A stretch of DNA of 64,000 nucleotides from Rubrivivax sp. (GTDB lineage Bacteria > Pseudomonadota > Gammaproteobacteria > Burkholderiales > Burkholderiaceae_C): contig JADCGQ010000040.1 of assembly GCA_020248945.1 (NCBI GenBank), forward strand, positions 105,181 to 169,180. The letters run 5' to 3'. The notes below the pieces were generated by a model, which made no database searches, was not told the origin of the DNA, and saw only the letters and a program-made list of their open reading frames with translations. Of this stretch, positions 10,105 through 18,669 are shown piece after piece. Numbering within the stretch: the stretch's first letter is position 1; each line of letters starts with the position of its first letter. Position numbers and translations under genes: made by a program.

Positions 10105-10229
10105 CCTGCACGAGCGGCACGGGGGAGGGAAATCCACTCACCCACGAGGCTTCTCGTGCAGGTGAGCGCGGTTGCAAGGTAGGTTTCCGAGCCTGGCCTT
10201 CAGGAAGAAGGTTGCAACGCTCCTCGGAA
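10105..10229 (-). promoter_or_regulatory. SAH riboswitch with expression platform
   Basis: Read on the minus strand, the leader contains CCGAGGAGCGTTGCAACC, then GCCAGGCTCGGAAA, then GCGCTCACC. These conserved blocks of the SAH riboswitch appear in the right order, with CCGAG and CTCGG able to form the first stem. The following segment CCTGCACGAG (10162-10153) can pair with CTCGTGCAGG (10114-10105), a 10-bp stem. Alternatively CTCACC-TG-CACGAG (10166-10153) can fold back on CTCGTGGGTGAG (10148-10137). The two pairings exclude each other, which suits a switch. SAH binding is expected to turn ahcY on. Confidence 0.93.
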
Positions 10230-10237
10230 CGGCCCGT

Positions 10238-10243
10238 AGTGTA
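10238..10243 (-). promoter_or_regulatory. Candidate -10 box for ahcY
   Basis: TACACT on the minus strand lies about 10 bases before the first conserved riboswitch block, so transcription would start just ahead of the aptamer. No good -35 box is seen. Confidence 0.35.
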
Positions 10244-10427
10244 GCCAGACCCCGCGTTTGCGGGGGCCTCTGGGGTGTGAAGGCTTCACGCCCTTCGGTG
10301 TCGAAGCCGGTTCATGCAGGCCGGTAACGGCCTGTGCAGCAAAAACAGCCGTTCGTCCGGCCGGGGTGGCGGCGCTGGCGCGGCACTTCGACACTGCGCC
10401 ACCTGTCTACCCTCACTGCCCCAACCC

Positions 10428-12260
10428 ATGAAACCCACGCGACGCATCCTTGCCATGACCACTGCCAGCCTGTTCATCGCCTCGGCCGCGCACGGCCAGA
10501 CGCCCGCTGCACCGGCCACGCCGCAGGCCGAAGCGGCCCGCACCGTCATCACCTCCAGTGATCAGCTTCCCCGCCGCACCGTGACGCTGGAGCGCCTGCC
10601 GAGCGAATACCTCACCGGCCCGCGCGAGGCGCTGCGCCCCTTGGCCGACGGCCTGGAGGCCAACCTGCGTGCCGACCTCGCGCGCTTCGACATCCGCGAT
10701 GCCGCCACGCTGCGCGGCTACTACGGCACCTTGCTGACGCTGGCGCAGTTCAAGGGCGACTGGGCCGCCGTGCCCGCGCTGGTGGAGCGCCTGCGCGGCC
10801 TGCAGGACAAGCCCGGCCCACGCGCCACCACCGGCATGCTGGCCCAGTTGCTGGCCGACCGCCAGACCGCTGGCCGCGACGCCGCCTGGGTGCGCGCCGA
10901 GGTCGAAAAGCGCTACGGCGCCCTGGTCTGGGCCGATGCCGCCGACAACATCAAGGGCACCAAGAGCCAGTTCGAGCTGCTCAACCCCGCGCTCGTCTTG
11001 GGCAGCTTCCAGCAGCAGGTCGACGTGATGGCGCGCAACATGAACCTCACGGTGCCCGAGTCCATCGTCAACGCCATCATCGGCGCGCGGCTGCAGAACG
11101 AACTGGTGATGCCGCTGAAGGCCGAGATCGTCGCCGGCCTGCAGGCCGTGATCGACCGCCAGGCCCCGGCCGCCGCCAAGCCCGACATCTGGACGCCGCG
11201 GCAGTTCGCCATTCCGGCCACGGCACGGGCGGCCGAGGTCGGCATCGGCATCTGGGACTCGGGCGTCGACCTGGCGCTGTTCAAGCCCACCCCGGGGCGC
11301 GGCATCGCCTTCGACCGCGAGTCGCGCCCCGCGCAGGCGCTGCTGCGCCCGCTGGGCGAGGCCGAGCCGCGCTGGCCGCAGCTGCGCCAGCTGGTCAAGG
11401 GCGCGATGGACCTGCGCTCGGCGCTCGACACCGAAGACGCCCGCCGCCTGAAGCAGGCCGTCGGCAGCCTGCGCGCCGACCAGGTGAAGGCCTTCCAGGA
11501 AGACCTCGGCCTCGTCAGCCTGTACACGCACGGCACGCACGTGGCCGGCATCGCGGTCGAGGGCAACCCCTTCGCCCGCGTCTACACGGCCTCGATGCTG
11601 TGGGAGCACCGCAGCGAGCCGGTGCGCCCGACCGAGGAGATGTCGCGCCGCACGGCCGCGGCCTACAAGCAGATCGTGCAGTCGTTCAAGGACCAGAAGC
11701 TGCGTGTCGTGAACATGAGCTGGCGCTACGGCACCAGCGCCTACGAGGGCATGCTGGCCTGGCACAACGTGGGCGCCACGCCCGACGAGCGCAAGAAGCT
11801 CGCCCAGCGCCTGTTCGCCATCGAGCGCGATGCGCTGAGAGAGGCCATCGCGTCGGCGCCGGAGATCCTGTTCATCGCCGGCTCGGGCAACGAGGACAAC
11901 AGCGCCGACTTCGAGGACTACATCCCCGCCGGCTTCCAGCTGCCCAACCTGCTGACCGTGGGCGCCGTCGACCGCGCCGGCGAAGAGACCAGCTTCTCCA
12001 CCTTCGGCAAGACCGTGGTGCTGCACGCCAACGGCTTCGAGGTCGACAGCCTGCTGCCCGGCGGCGATCGCATCAAGTTCAGCGGCACCAGCATGGCCAG
12101 CCCGCAGGTGGCCAACGCGGCGGCCAAGCTGTTTGCGCTGAAGCCCACGCTGACGGTGGCGCAGGTGCGCGAGGCGCTGCTCAAGGGCGCCGATCAGCGC
12201 GGCCGCGTCAACCTGGTGAACCCGCGGCGCAGCGCCGAGCTGCTCGACATCCGCCTTTGA
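10428..12260 (+). CDS. Secreted subtilisin-like serine protease (S8 family)
   Basis: 610-aa protein with an N-terminal signal peptide (MKPTRRILAMTTASLF, cleavage likely after SAAHG). A long N-terminal region of about 250 residues, probably a prodomain, is followed by the S8 core. The catalytic Asp is in GIWDSGVD (about 276), His in YTHGTHVAGIA (about 368) and Ser in FSGTSMASPQVA (about 555). The oxyanion segment is AGSGNEDNSAD. The start at MKPTRR is chosen over an upstream in-frame ATG because it gives a proper signal peptide. It stands alone, divergent from ahcY. The substrate is unknown; export by Sec is expected. Confidence 0.93.
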   Translation: MKPTRRILAMTTASLFIASAAHGQTPAAPATPQAEAARTVITSSDQLPRRTVTLERLPSEYLTGPREALRPLADGLEANLRADLARFDIRDAATLRGYYGTLLTLAQFKGDWAAVPALVERLRGLQDKPGPRATTGMLAQLLADRQTAGRDAAWVRAEVEKRYGALVWADAADNIKGTKSQFELLNPALVLGSFQQQVDVMARNMNLTVPESIVNAIIGARLQNELVMPLKAEIVAGLQAVIDRQAPAAAKPDIWTPRQFAIPATARAAEVGIGIWDSGVDLALFKPTPGRGIAFDRESRPAQALLRPLGEAEPRWPQLRQLVKGAMDLRSALDTEDARRLKQAVGSLRADQVKAFQEDLGLVSLYTHGTHVAGIAVEGNPFARVYTASMLWEHRSEPVRPTEEMSRRTAAAYKQIVQSFKDQKLRVVNMSWRYGTSAYEGMLAWHNVGATPDERKKLAQRLFAIERDALREAIASAPEILFIAGSGNEDNSADFEDYIPAGFQLPNLLTVGAVDRAGEETSFSTFGKTVVLHANGFEVDSLLPGGDRIKFSGTSMASPQVANAAAKLFALKPTLTVAQVREALLKGADQRGRVNLVNPRRSAELLDIRL

Positions 12261-12292
12261 GGACCCGGGCGGCCCAGGGCCACGCGGGCTTC

Positions 12293-12298
12293 TAGACT
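12293..12298 (+). promoter_or_regulatory. -10 box TAGACT for a leaderless-type transcript
   Basis: TAGACT ends six bases before the GTG start of the HAD phosphatase gene. Transcription would therefore begin at or next to the start codon. The -35 region is weak. Confidence 0.45.
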
Positions 12299-12304
12299 CG
12301 CGGG

Positions 12305-13147
12305 GTGGACACCGCCGTCATCCCCGCCCCGCCCCTGGCCCAGTGCCCGCCCGAACGCTGGGCGGCGCTGCGTGGCGTGCTGACCGACATCGACGACACG
12401 CTGACGCACGACGCGCGGCTGGAGCCCGCGGCCGCCGACGCCCTGGCGGCGCTGCAGGCGGCGCGCGTGCCGGTGCTGGCCGTCACCGGGCGCTCGCTGG
12501 GCTGGTGCCGTGAGGTGGCCGCGGCCTGGCCCGCGGCCGGCGCGCTGGTGGCGCTGGTGGCCGAAAACGGCGCCGTGGCGCTGTGGCGCGAAGGTCGGCG
12601 CTGGCGCACCGCGTACACGCAACCACAGGGCCGGCGCCGGGTGCACGCGCGCCGCCTGGCCGCCTGTGCCGCGGCCGTGTGCCGCCAGGTGCCCGGTGCG
12701 CGCCTGGCGCGCGACAGCGCCGGCCGCGAAACCGACATCGCCATCGACCACGCCGAACACGCGCGGCTGGCCCCGGCAGCCATCGACCAGGTCGTGGCGC
12801 TGATGCGCGTGCACGGCCTGCAGGCCAGCGTCAGCTCGATCCACGTCAACGGCTGGATCGGCGCGCAGAACAAGTTCAGCGGCGCGGCCTGGATGCTTCG
12901 CCACCGGCTGGGCGCGGACCTGATGGCCGAGCCCGAACGCTGGGTCTACGTCGGCGACTCCACCAACGACGAACTGATGTTCGAGCGGCTGCCCTTCACC
13001 GTGGGCGTGGCCAACCTGTTGCGCTTTGCCGGGCGGCTGCACCACTGGCCGAGCTATCTGGCGGCGGGCAAGCGCGGCCGGGGCTTTGCCGAGGTGGCGC
13101 TGGCGCTGCTCGCCGCACGGCCGCAGGCGCGGGGGGAGGGCGCATGA
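12305..13147 (+). CDS. HAD-superfamily phosphatase (Cof/mannosyl-phosphoglycerate phosphatase-like)
   Basis: 280-aa soluble hydrolase. The nucleophile motif TDIDDTL (Asp28, Asp30), a VTGRS motif II, and the C-terminal YVGDSTNDELMF metal-binding motif define a HAD-IIB phosphatase. The C2-type cap and the segment SSIHVNGWIGAQNKF resemble sugar-phosphate or mannosyl-3-phosphoglycerate phosphatases, but the substrate cannot be read off. It starts with GTG, six bases after a TAGACT -10 box and without a ribosome-binding site, so it may be translated from a leaderless mRNA. Its stop overlaps the next start by ATGA. Confidence 0.85.
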   Translation: MDTAVIPAPPLAQCPPERWAALRGVLTDIDDTLTHDARLEPAAADALAALQAARVPVLAVTGRSLGWCREVAAAWPAAGALVALVAENGAVALWREGRRWRTAYTQPQGRRRVHARRLAACAAAVCRQVPGARLARDSAGRETDIAIDHAEHARLAPAAIDQVVALMRVHGLQASVSSIHVNGWIGAQNKFSGAAWMLRHRLGADLMAEPERWVYVGDSTNDELMFERLPFTVGVANLLRFAGRLHHWPSYLAAGKRGRGFAEVALALLAARPQARGEGA

Positions 13148-14982
13148 GCCGCGCCTTGACCCGCCGCCAGGCCGCACTGCACACGGCCGCGCTGGCGGTT
13201 GCCGTGCCGATGCGGGCGCTGGCGTCGGAGCCGGCGCGCGCGGCAGCCGGCCCCAAGGTGCTGCGCCTGGCCAGCGAAAGCGAAACCGGCTTCGACCCGG
13301 CGCGCGTGGGCGACGTGCGCTCGCTGCGCATCACGAGCCACATCTTCGAGACGCTGCTGGAGTTCGACCCGCTGGCGCGCCCCGTGAAGCTGCGCCCTCG
13401 CACCGCGCTGGCCTTGCCCGAGCCGAGCGACGACTTCCGCGTGTGGACGGTGCGGCTCAAGCCCAGCATCCACTTCACCGACGACCCGGCCTTCCGCGCC
13501 ACCACCGGCGGCGGCCCGCGCGAGCTGGTGGCGGCCGACGTGGCCTACAGCCTGAAGCGCCTGGCCGACCCGGCCACCAAGAGCCCGGGCTGGAGCGCGG
13601 CCGAGCAGATCGGCATCGCCGGCCTGGCCACGCTGCGCCGCGAGGCCATCGAGCGCAAGCAGCCCTTCGCCTACGACCGCCCGATCAAGGGCCTGCAGGT
13701 GCTCGACCGCCACACGCTGCGCTTCGAGCTCGAGGCCGTGCGCCCGCGCTTCCCGCAGTGGCTGGCCAGCGCCTCCACCGCCACCGTGGCGCGCGAGGTG
13801 ATCGAGGCCCACGGCGAGCTCAGCATGCAGCACCCGGTGGGCACGGGGCCGTTCCGCCTGGCCGAGTGGCGGCGCTCGTCGCGCATCGTGCTGGAGCGCA
13901 ACCCGGGTTTTCGCACCGTGCTCTACGACGCCGAGCCCGCTGCCGACGACATCGAGGGCCAGGCGGTGCTGGCGCGCCTGAAGGGCCTGCGCCTGCCGAT
14001 GGTGGACCGCGTCGAGATCGACGTCATCGACGAGAAGCAGCCGATGTGGCTGGCCTTCCTGAACGGCGACCACGACTGGGTCGAGCTGCCCGACGGCTTC
14101 TTGCCGGTGGCCCTGCCCGGCGGGCAGCTGGCGCCCAACTTGCGCAAGCGCGGCATCCGCGCCGACCGCGCCGTGCTGCCGACCACGTACTACACGATGT
14201 TCAACATGGAACATCCGCTGGTCGGCGGCTACACGCCGGCGCGTGTGGCGCTGCGCCGTGCCATCGGGCTGGCCATCGACGTGCGGCGCGAGATCGAGCT
14301 GCTGCGCCACGGCTCGGCGGTGGCGGCGCAGTCGCCGGTGGCGGTGCACCTGAGCGGCTTCCACCCGGCGTGGAAGAGCGAGATGAGCGAGTACAGCCCG
14401 GCGCGCGCCCGCGCCTTGCTTGATCTGTACGGCTGGCGCGACCGCGACGGCGACGGCTGGCGCGAAACCCCCGAAGGCCAGCCCTTCGTGCTGGAGATGG
14501 CCACGCAGCCGGCGCAGGAGATGCGCCGCTTCGACGAGCTGATGAAGCGCGACATGTCGGCCATCGGCCTGCGCATCGTCTTCCGCACCGCGCAGTGGCC
14601 CGAGCAGTACAAGGCCGCGCGCGCCGGCAAGCTGATGCTCTGGAGCGTGAGCGGCCGCGCCAGCGCGCCCGACGGCATCGAGGGCCTGCTGCGCTACGAG
14701 GGCAAGGCTTCCGGCGGCATCAACCTGGCGCGTTTCGACCTGCCCGAGATGAACGCCACGCTCGAACGCCTGCAGGCCCTGCCCGACGGCCCCGAGCGCG
14801 AGGCCCTGTTCGACCACGCCAAGCGCCTGACGGTGGCCTGGATGCCCTACAAACTGCGCACCCACCTGGCGGCCACCGCGCTGGTGCAGCCGTGGCTGGT
14901 GGGCTATCGGCGGCCCCTGTTCTGGAACAACTGGTTCGAGTCGGTCGACATCGAGCCGCAGAGAAGACCTGAACCTGCATGA
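13144..14982 (+). CDS. ABC transporter substrate-binding protein, family 5 (peptide/nickel type)
   Basis: 612-aa periplasmic binding protein. The N-terminus MSRALTRRQAALHTAALAVA contains a twin-arginine-like TRRQ segment and a hydrophobic stretch, so export by Tat or Sec is likely. SBP_bac_5 hallmarks include the opening KVLRLASESETGFDP, the segment HPVGTGPFRL, and YSPARARALLDLYGWRDRDGDGW. It overlaps the HAD gene by ATGA. No permease or ATPase genes are adjacent, so it must pair with a transporter encoded elsewhere or act alone. The substrate is probably an oligopeptide or similar ligand. Confidence 0.88.
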   Translation: MSRALTRRQAALHTAALAVAVPMRALASEPARAAAGPKVLRLASESETGFDPARVGDVRSLRITSHIFETLLEFDPLARPVKLRPRTALALPEPSDDFRVWTVRLKPSIHFTDDPAFRATTGGGPRELVAADVAYSLKRLADPATKSPGWSAAEQIGIAGLATLRREAIERKQPFAYDRPIKGLQVLDRHTLRFELEAVRPRFPQWLASASTATVAREVIEAHGELSMQHPVGTGPFRLAEWRRSSRIVLERNPGFRTVLYDAEPAADDIEGQAVLARLKGLRLPMVDRVEIDVIDEKQPMWLAFLNGDHDWVELPDGFLPVALPGGQLAPNLRKRGIRADRAVLPTTYYTMFNMEHPLVGGYTPARVALRRAIGLAIDVRREIELLRHGSAVAAQSPVAVHLSGFHPAWKSEMSEYSPARARALLDLYGWRDRDGDGWRETPEGQPFVLEMATQPAQEMRRFDELMKRDMSAIGLRIVFRTAQWPEQYKAARAGKLMLWSVSGRASAPDGIEGLLRYEGKASGGINLARFDLPEMNATLERLQALPDGPEREALFDHAKRLTVAWMPYKLRTHLAATALVQPWLVGYRRPLFWNNWFESVDIEPQRRPEPA

Positions 14983-14989
14983 CGCCCGC

Positions 14990-15922
14990 ATGACGCTCCC
15001 CCTGCTGCGCCCGCCCCGCCTGCGCGAAGGCGACACCATCGGCCTCATCAACCCCAGCGGCGCCCTCCACGAAGACGAGCCCTACGAGCGCGCGCACGCT
15101 GCGATGCACGCGCTGGGTCTGCGCACGCGCGAGGCGCCGAACCTGCGCGCCCGCTACGGCCACATGGCCGGCACGTCGCAGCAGCGCGCCGACGACCTGC
15201 ACGCGATGTTTGCCGACGACGGCATCGCCGGCATCCTGGCCGTGACCGGTGGCTCGGGCGCCAACCGCGTGCTGCCGCTGCTCGATGCCGGGCTCATCGC
15301 GCGCCACCCCAAACTGCTGGGCGGCTTCTCCGATCTCACGGCACTCATCAGCGCCGTGCACCGTGCCACGGGGTTGGTCACCTTCCACTCGCCGCTGGCG
15401 CGTTCGGACTGGAACGTGTTCTCCACCGAGCACTTCCGCGCCGTCGCCATGGCCGCCGAGGCGCCGCTGCTGCGCAACCCCGAGGGCCTGCTGCCACGGC
15501 CCCTGCGCGGCGGCGTGGCGCGCGGGCCGCTGCAGGGTGGCAACCTGGCGGTGCTCACCTCGCTGGCCGGCACGCCGCACTTCCCCGACCTGACGGGCGC
15601 GATCCTGTTCCTCGAGGACGTGAACGAGTACATCTACCGCGTCGACCGCATGCTCACGACGCTGGTGCTGGGCGGCCACCTGGCCCGCGTGGCCGGCGTG
15701 GTGCTGGGCGGCTTCACGAACTGCAAGCCCAGCGAGGGCAGCTACGGCACGCTGACGATGGACGAGGTGTTCGCCGACCACCTCGGCGGCCTCGGCGTGC
15801 CGGTGCTGCGCAACGCCGCCTTCGGCCACATCGGCCCGAAGTGGACACTGCCGCTGGGCGTGCCGGCGGAGCTCGATGCCGACGCCGGCACGCTGCGTCT
15901 GCTGGAGCCGGCGGTGCGCTGA
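14990..15922 (+). CDS. ldcA: LD-carboxypeptidase, S66 family (LdcA-like)
   Basis: 310-aa serine peptidase of the muramoyltetrapeptide carboxypeptidase family, which trims the terminal D-Ala from cytosolic murein tetrapeptides during recycling. The nucleophile Ser is in GGFSDLTALI (about residue 114), preceded by the TGGSGANR loop. The Glu of the Ser-His-Glu triad is in FLEDVNEY, and the His in FGHIGPKWTLPLG. No signal peptide is present. It starts eight bases after the binding-protein stop, so the two are probably cotranscribed; uptake of peptides and murein recycling would make sense together. A repeat with inverted symmetry follows the stop. Confidence 0.92.
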   Translation: MTLPLLRPPRLREGDTIGLINPSGALHEDEPYERAHAAMHALGLRTREAPNLRARYGHMAGTSQQRADDLHAMFADDGIAGILAVTGGSGANRVLPLLDAGLIARHPKLLGGFSDLTALISAVHRATGLVTFHSPLARSDWNVFSTEHFRAVAMAAEAPLLRNPEGLLPRPLRGGVARGPLQGGNLAVLTSLAGTPHFPDLTGAILFLEDVNEYIYRVDRMLTTLVLGGHLARVAGVVLGGFTNCKPSEGSYGTLTMDEVFADHLGGLGVPVLRNAAFGHIGPKWTLPLGVPAELDADAGTLRLLEPAVR

Positions 15923-15930
15923 TCGAAACA

Positions 15931-15989
15931 GGGCTTCGACAAGCTCAGCCCGAACGGCCGCGCACCCGTTCGGGCTCAGGGCGAACGGG
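15931..15989. repeat. Burkholderiales-type short repeat, inverted pair
   Basis: One inverted copy of the window's repeat family (GGGCTTCGACAAGCTCAGCC...) runs from 15931 to 15957. A shortened, self-complementary second copy with arms CCCGTTCG and CGAACGGG spans 15965-15989. It lies between convergent genes and can form a hairpin that may end transcription. The last codons and stop of the minus-strand YcaQ-like gene fall inside it. Confidence 0.8.
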
Positions 15990-17079
15990 GTGCTGAGCCG
16001 AGAAACTGCGCCAGCCGGTCCACCTCGTCGCGCAGCGCGGGCTTGAAGGCGGCATCCCGCGGCGCTCGCCCGGCCACAAAGCCCGGCTCCACCACCAGCC
16101 GCCCCTCGGCCGCAGAGGCATTGGCCCAGCCGATGACCCGCCCGCGCCACAACAGCGGCAGCGCGTAGTAGCCGCGTTGCCGCTTCGGCGCCGGCGTGTA
16201 GGCCTCGAAGCGGTAGGCCCAGCCCCACAGCGCCTCGAAGCGCTGCCGGTCCCAGACGATGGGATCGAAGGGCGCCAGCAGTCGCAGCGTGTCGTCGTCG
16301 TCCACCGCCCCGTGGCGCCGGCTGGCGGGGTTCTCGCCGGCGGGCCAATACCAGCGCTGGCCGTCGACCGTGGCGCTGGGCAGCCGCGCCTGTGTGCGCG
16401 CCACCAGCGCGTTCATGCGCGGCGTGGCCTGCGGCACGCCGTAGCGGATGCGTCGCAGCAGCATCGACAGGCTCTTCGCCGGCAGCGGCGCGTACAGGTT
16501 CACCGCCACGTCGGCCAGGCGGTCGAGCGCGCTGTCGATGTCGGCGGGCGCGGCGTGCGGCTCGCGTGCGGCGTACAGGCGCACGCCGCCCTCGCGCGCC
16601 GCGGTGCGCACGAGGCCGCGGTAGTGCATGCCGTCGAGCAGCTGCGTGCTGGCGCGGCTGTTGCCACCGAACCAGTTCTTCGAGCGGCCGTGGTCGAAGG
16701 CGGCGTCGACCTCTTTCGGGTGCACCACGCCCCGCTCGCGAATGAACGCCAGCACCGCCTCGGCCTGTGCCCGGCGCGCCTTCGGCCACACCGTGTGCGC
16801 CGTGCGCGGGTGCATCAGCGCCGCCAGCTCGCGCGGCAGGAAGCCGTAGTTGACGAAGAAGTCTTCCTCGATCGGCAGCTTCGCATAGCGCGCTTCGAGA
16901 TCGCCGGCGCAGTACCCGGGCACGCGGTGGCGCAAGGTCAGGTCCTGGGCCCGCGCCGGGGCCCGGATGGGATCGGCCTGCACGAAGCCGAAGCGCGCCA
17001 GCGCCTTGGGCAGCGAGGGCGCCGTGAACAGGCTGCGGGCCACGGCATGGCGGCGCAGGTCGTCGAGCGTCACCGGCAT
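15976..17079 (-). CDS. YcaQ-like winged-helix protein (crosslink-repair DNA glycosylase family)
   Basis: 367-aa protein of the COG3214/HTH_42 family, some members of which unhook interstrand DNA crosslinks. Family features are the opening MPVTLDDLRRHAVARSLF, FGFVQADPIRAPARAQDL, RVPGYCAGDLEARY, and the late LLAPFDPIVWDRQRFEALWGW with YAPLP and PLLWRGRVIGWA. The start at MPVTLDD is chosen because the upstream extension overlaps the neighbouring peptidase gene, which ends ten bases before this start. The last residues (GSAPRSP) and the TGA are encoded by the adjacent repeat, so the original C-terminus may have been different. Confidence 0.87.
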   Translation of the reverse strand: MPVTLDDLRRHAVARSLFTAPSLPKALARFGFVQADPIRAPARAQDLTLRHRVPGYCAGDLEARYAKLPIEEDFFVNYGFLPRELAALMHPRTAHTVWPKARRAQAEAVLAFIRERGVVHPKEVDAAFDHGRSKNWFGGNSRASTQLLDGMHYRGLVRTAAREGGVRLYAAREPHAAPADIDSALDRLADVAVNLYAPLPAKSLSMLLRRIRYGVPQATPRMNALVARTQARLPSATVDGQRWYWPAGENPASRRHGAVDDDDTLRLLAPFDPIVWDRQRFEALWGWAYRFEAYTPAPKRQRGYYALPLLWRGRVIGWANASAAEGRLVVEPGFVAGRAPRDAAFKPALRDEVDRLAQFLGSAPRSP

Positions 17080-17089
17080 CGCGGCGTGT

Positions 17090-18175
17090 TCAGTCCAGCC
17101 GCTGCACGATCTCGCCACCGCCCCACTCGCCCCCGGGTCCGGCGACCTCGGCGCTCCAGCGCACCTGGGCATGGGCGCCGTTGATCAGCACCATCTGCGG
17201 CGGCACGTGGCCGATGTCCACGTCCAGCAGCACCGGGCAGGGCAGCGTGCCCAGCGTGTGGCGCAGGGCGTCGCCCATCTGCAGATCCTCGGCACGCCCG
17301 GGCACCGGGGCGGCGCTGCGGCCGATCAGCAGGCCACTGAGGCCGTCGAGCCAGCCGGCCCAGCGCAGCCGGTGCAAGGCACGCACCACGGCCGGCGGCG
17401 ACTGCTCGGCGTTCTCGAGGTACAGGATCACGCCTTCGGTGCGGTGGTGCGCGATGTAGGCCGCCACGTCGCCGTAGGCCGTGCCGGCGGTGTGCATCAG
17501 GGTGTCTAGACAACCGCCGATGAGCCGGCCGTCGAAGGCTTCGTGCGCGCGACCGTGCAGCGAGCGCCAGTGCGTGGGCTCGGTCAGTGCATAGGTGCTG
17601 GCCGGCGCCGCAGCGAAGTCGGCCCACCGTATTTGCCAGGCCCGGCTCTGGTGCTGGCGCAGCACATGGCCCGTAGGCCACTGAAGCGCCTTCAAGGCGC
17701 CACGGGTCAAGACATCGTCCTGCCCCGGCACCAGGTCCATCAGGCAGGGTCCGTGCGCGGTGGCCCAGCCCAGGCGCAAGGTCAGCGGCAGCATCCACGT
17801 GCTGGAGTCGCTGTAGCCCAGCACCCACTTCGGGCGGGCGCGCGCGAGTGCACCCCAGTCGAGGCGATCCAGGATCTCGATCGCCAGTTCGCCGCCCCAG
17901 GGGGGAATCACGGCGTCGACATCGTCTCGCATCAACGTGGCTTCGAGCTCGCCGGCACGCTGCGCCGCGGGTGCGCTGGCGCCGAGGTGTTGGTCGCGCA
18001 GGCATCGACCCTGCTCGACCACGAAGCCCAGACTGCGCAGATGCGCCAGGACCAGCTCCAGGCGGGCGTGCAACGCGGGCTGCACCCCGGAGCTGGGGGC
18101 GGTCACGACGACACGGCTGCCGGGCTGGAGCGGGCTTGGGTAGCGGATCGGTCCGGAGTGCGGCTTGTCGGACAT
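17090..18175 (-). CDS. Second S66-family LD-carboxypeptidase-like protein (MccF/LdcA-like)
   Basis: 361-aa member of the same family as the gene at 14990 but clearly diverged from it. The nucleophile Ser is in VLGYSDSSTWML, the Glu in LYLENAEQSP, and the His in VDIGHVPPQMV. The longer form and the segment PPWGGELAIEIL suit the MccF branch, which cleaves acyl-sulfamoyl or peptide-nucleotide substrates and can confer immunity to such compounds. Whether this copy acts in murein recycling or in detoxification cannot be decided here. The YcaQ-like gene follows after ten bases and is probably cotranscribed. Confidence 0.87.
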   Translation of the reverse strand: MSDKPHSGPIRYPSPLQPGSRVVVTAPSSGVQPALHARLELVLAHLRSLGFVVEQGRCLRDQHLGASAPAAQRAGELEATLMRDDVDAVIPPWGGELAIEILDRLDWGALARARPKWVLGYSDSSTWMLPLTLRLGWATAHGPCLMDLVPGQDDVLTRGALKALQWPTGHVLRQHQSRAWQIRWADFAAAPASTYALTEPTHWRSLHGRAHEAFDGRLIGGCLDTLMHTAGTAYGDVAAYIAHHRTEGVILYLENAEQSPPAVVRALHRLRWAGWLDGLSGLLIGRSAAPVPGRAEDLQMGDALRHTLGTLPCPVLLDVDIGHVPPQMVLINGAHAQVRWSAEVAGPGGEWGGGEIVQRLD

Positions 18176-18669
18176 GGCCGCGCATCATGCCCGCAGCGCC
18201 GGTGATGTCGACTCCGCGTTGACCCGCACAGGCCCCAAGGTCCGCGGCCGCGTCGCGTTGCCCGGACCAGGCCCTTCATCCCATTTGTGTCGCAACTTGT
18301 CAGACCGCGGCCGGCACCGCGTGGCCAGTAACCAACACGGCCGGGCCAGCGGTGCCGGGCCTGTGCTTGCACGCCCCGCGTTGTGCACAGCCTGGTTCGT
18401 TATGTCCTGGACAGGACTGCGGTTGTCGCGCAGGCCTGCGATGGCCGCCCCTGCTGGAGCCGCGCTGGGCTGTTCAGCACAAGACGAGCGCGTGAGGGTG
18501 TTCGGGCATTCCCGCAACGGCTGGCACTGCCACCACCCCCACGGATACACGACCGCATGGACCGACACAAAACCGCGAACAAAGACCATGTTGGCCGGGC
18601 CTGCATCGACAAGCCGGATCGGTCTACTGGCGCCACTGGATCAACACGGTGAAGCGCAACGAGGCCGTC
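18176..18669. other. Intergenic region upstream of the biosynthetic cluster
   Basis: About 490 bases without a convincing gene separate the divergent peptidase gene from the cluster. A perfect dyad GTCCTG-GA-CAGGAC at 18404-18417 lies just after a TATGT sequence, 14-18 bases behind TTGTGC at 18381, and could be an operator near a promoter. The region should hold the cluster promoter and any site for the cluster's response regulator, but I cannot assign a clear -35/-10 pair. Confidence 0.4.

Noticed and set aside
13054..16789. Long minus-strand frames opposite the binding protein and LdcA genes
   Set aside because: No family motif, skewed composition, and complete overlap with well-supported genes on the other strand.
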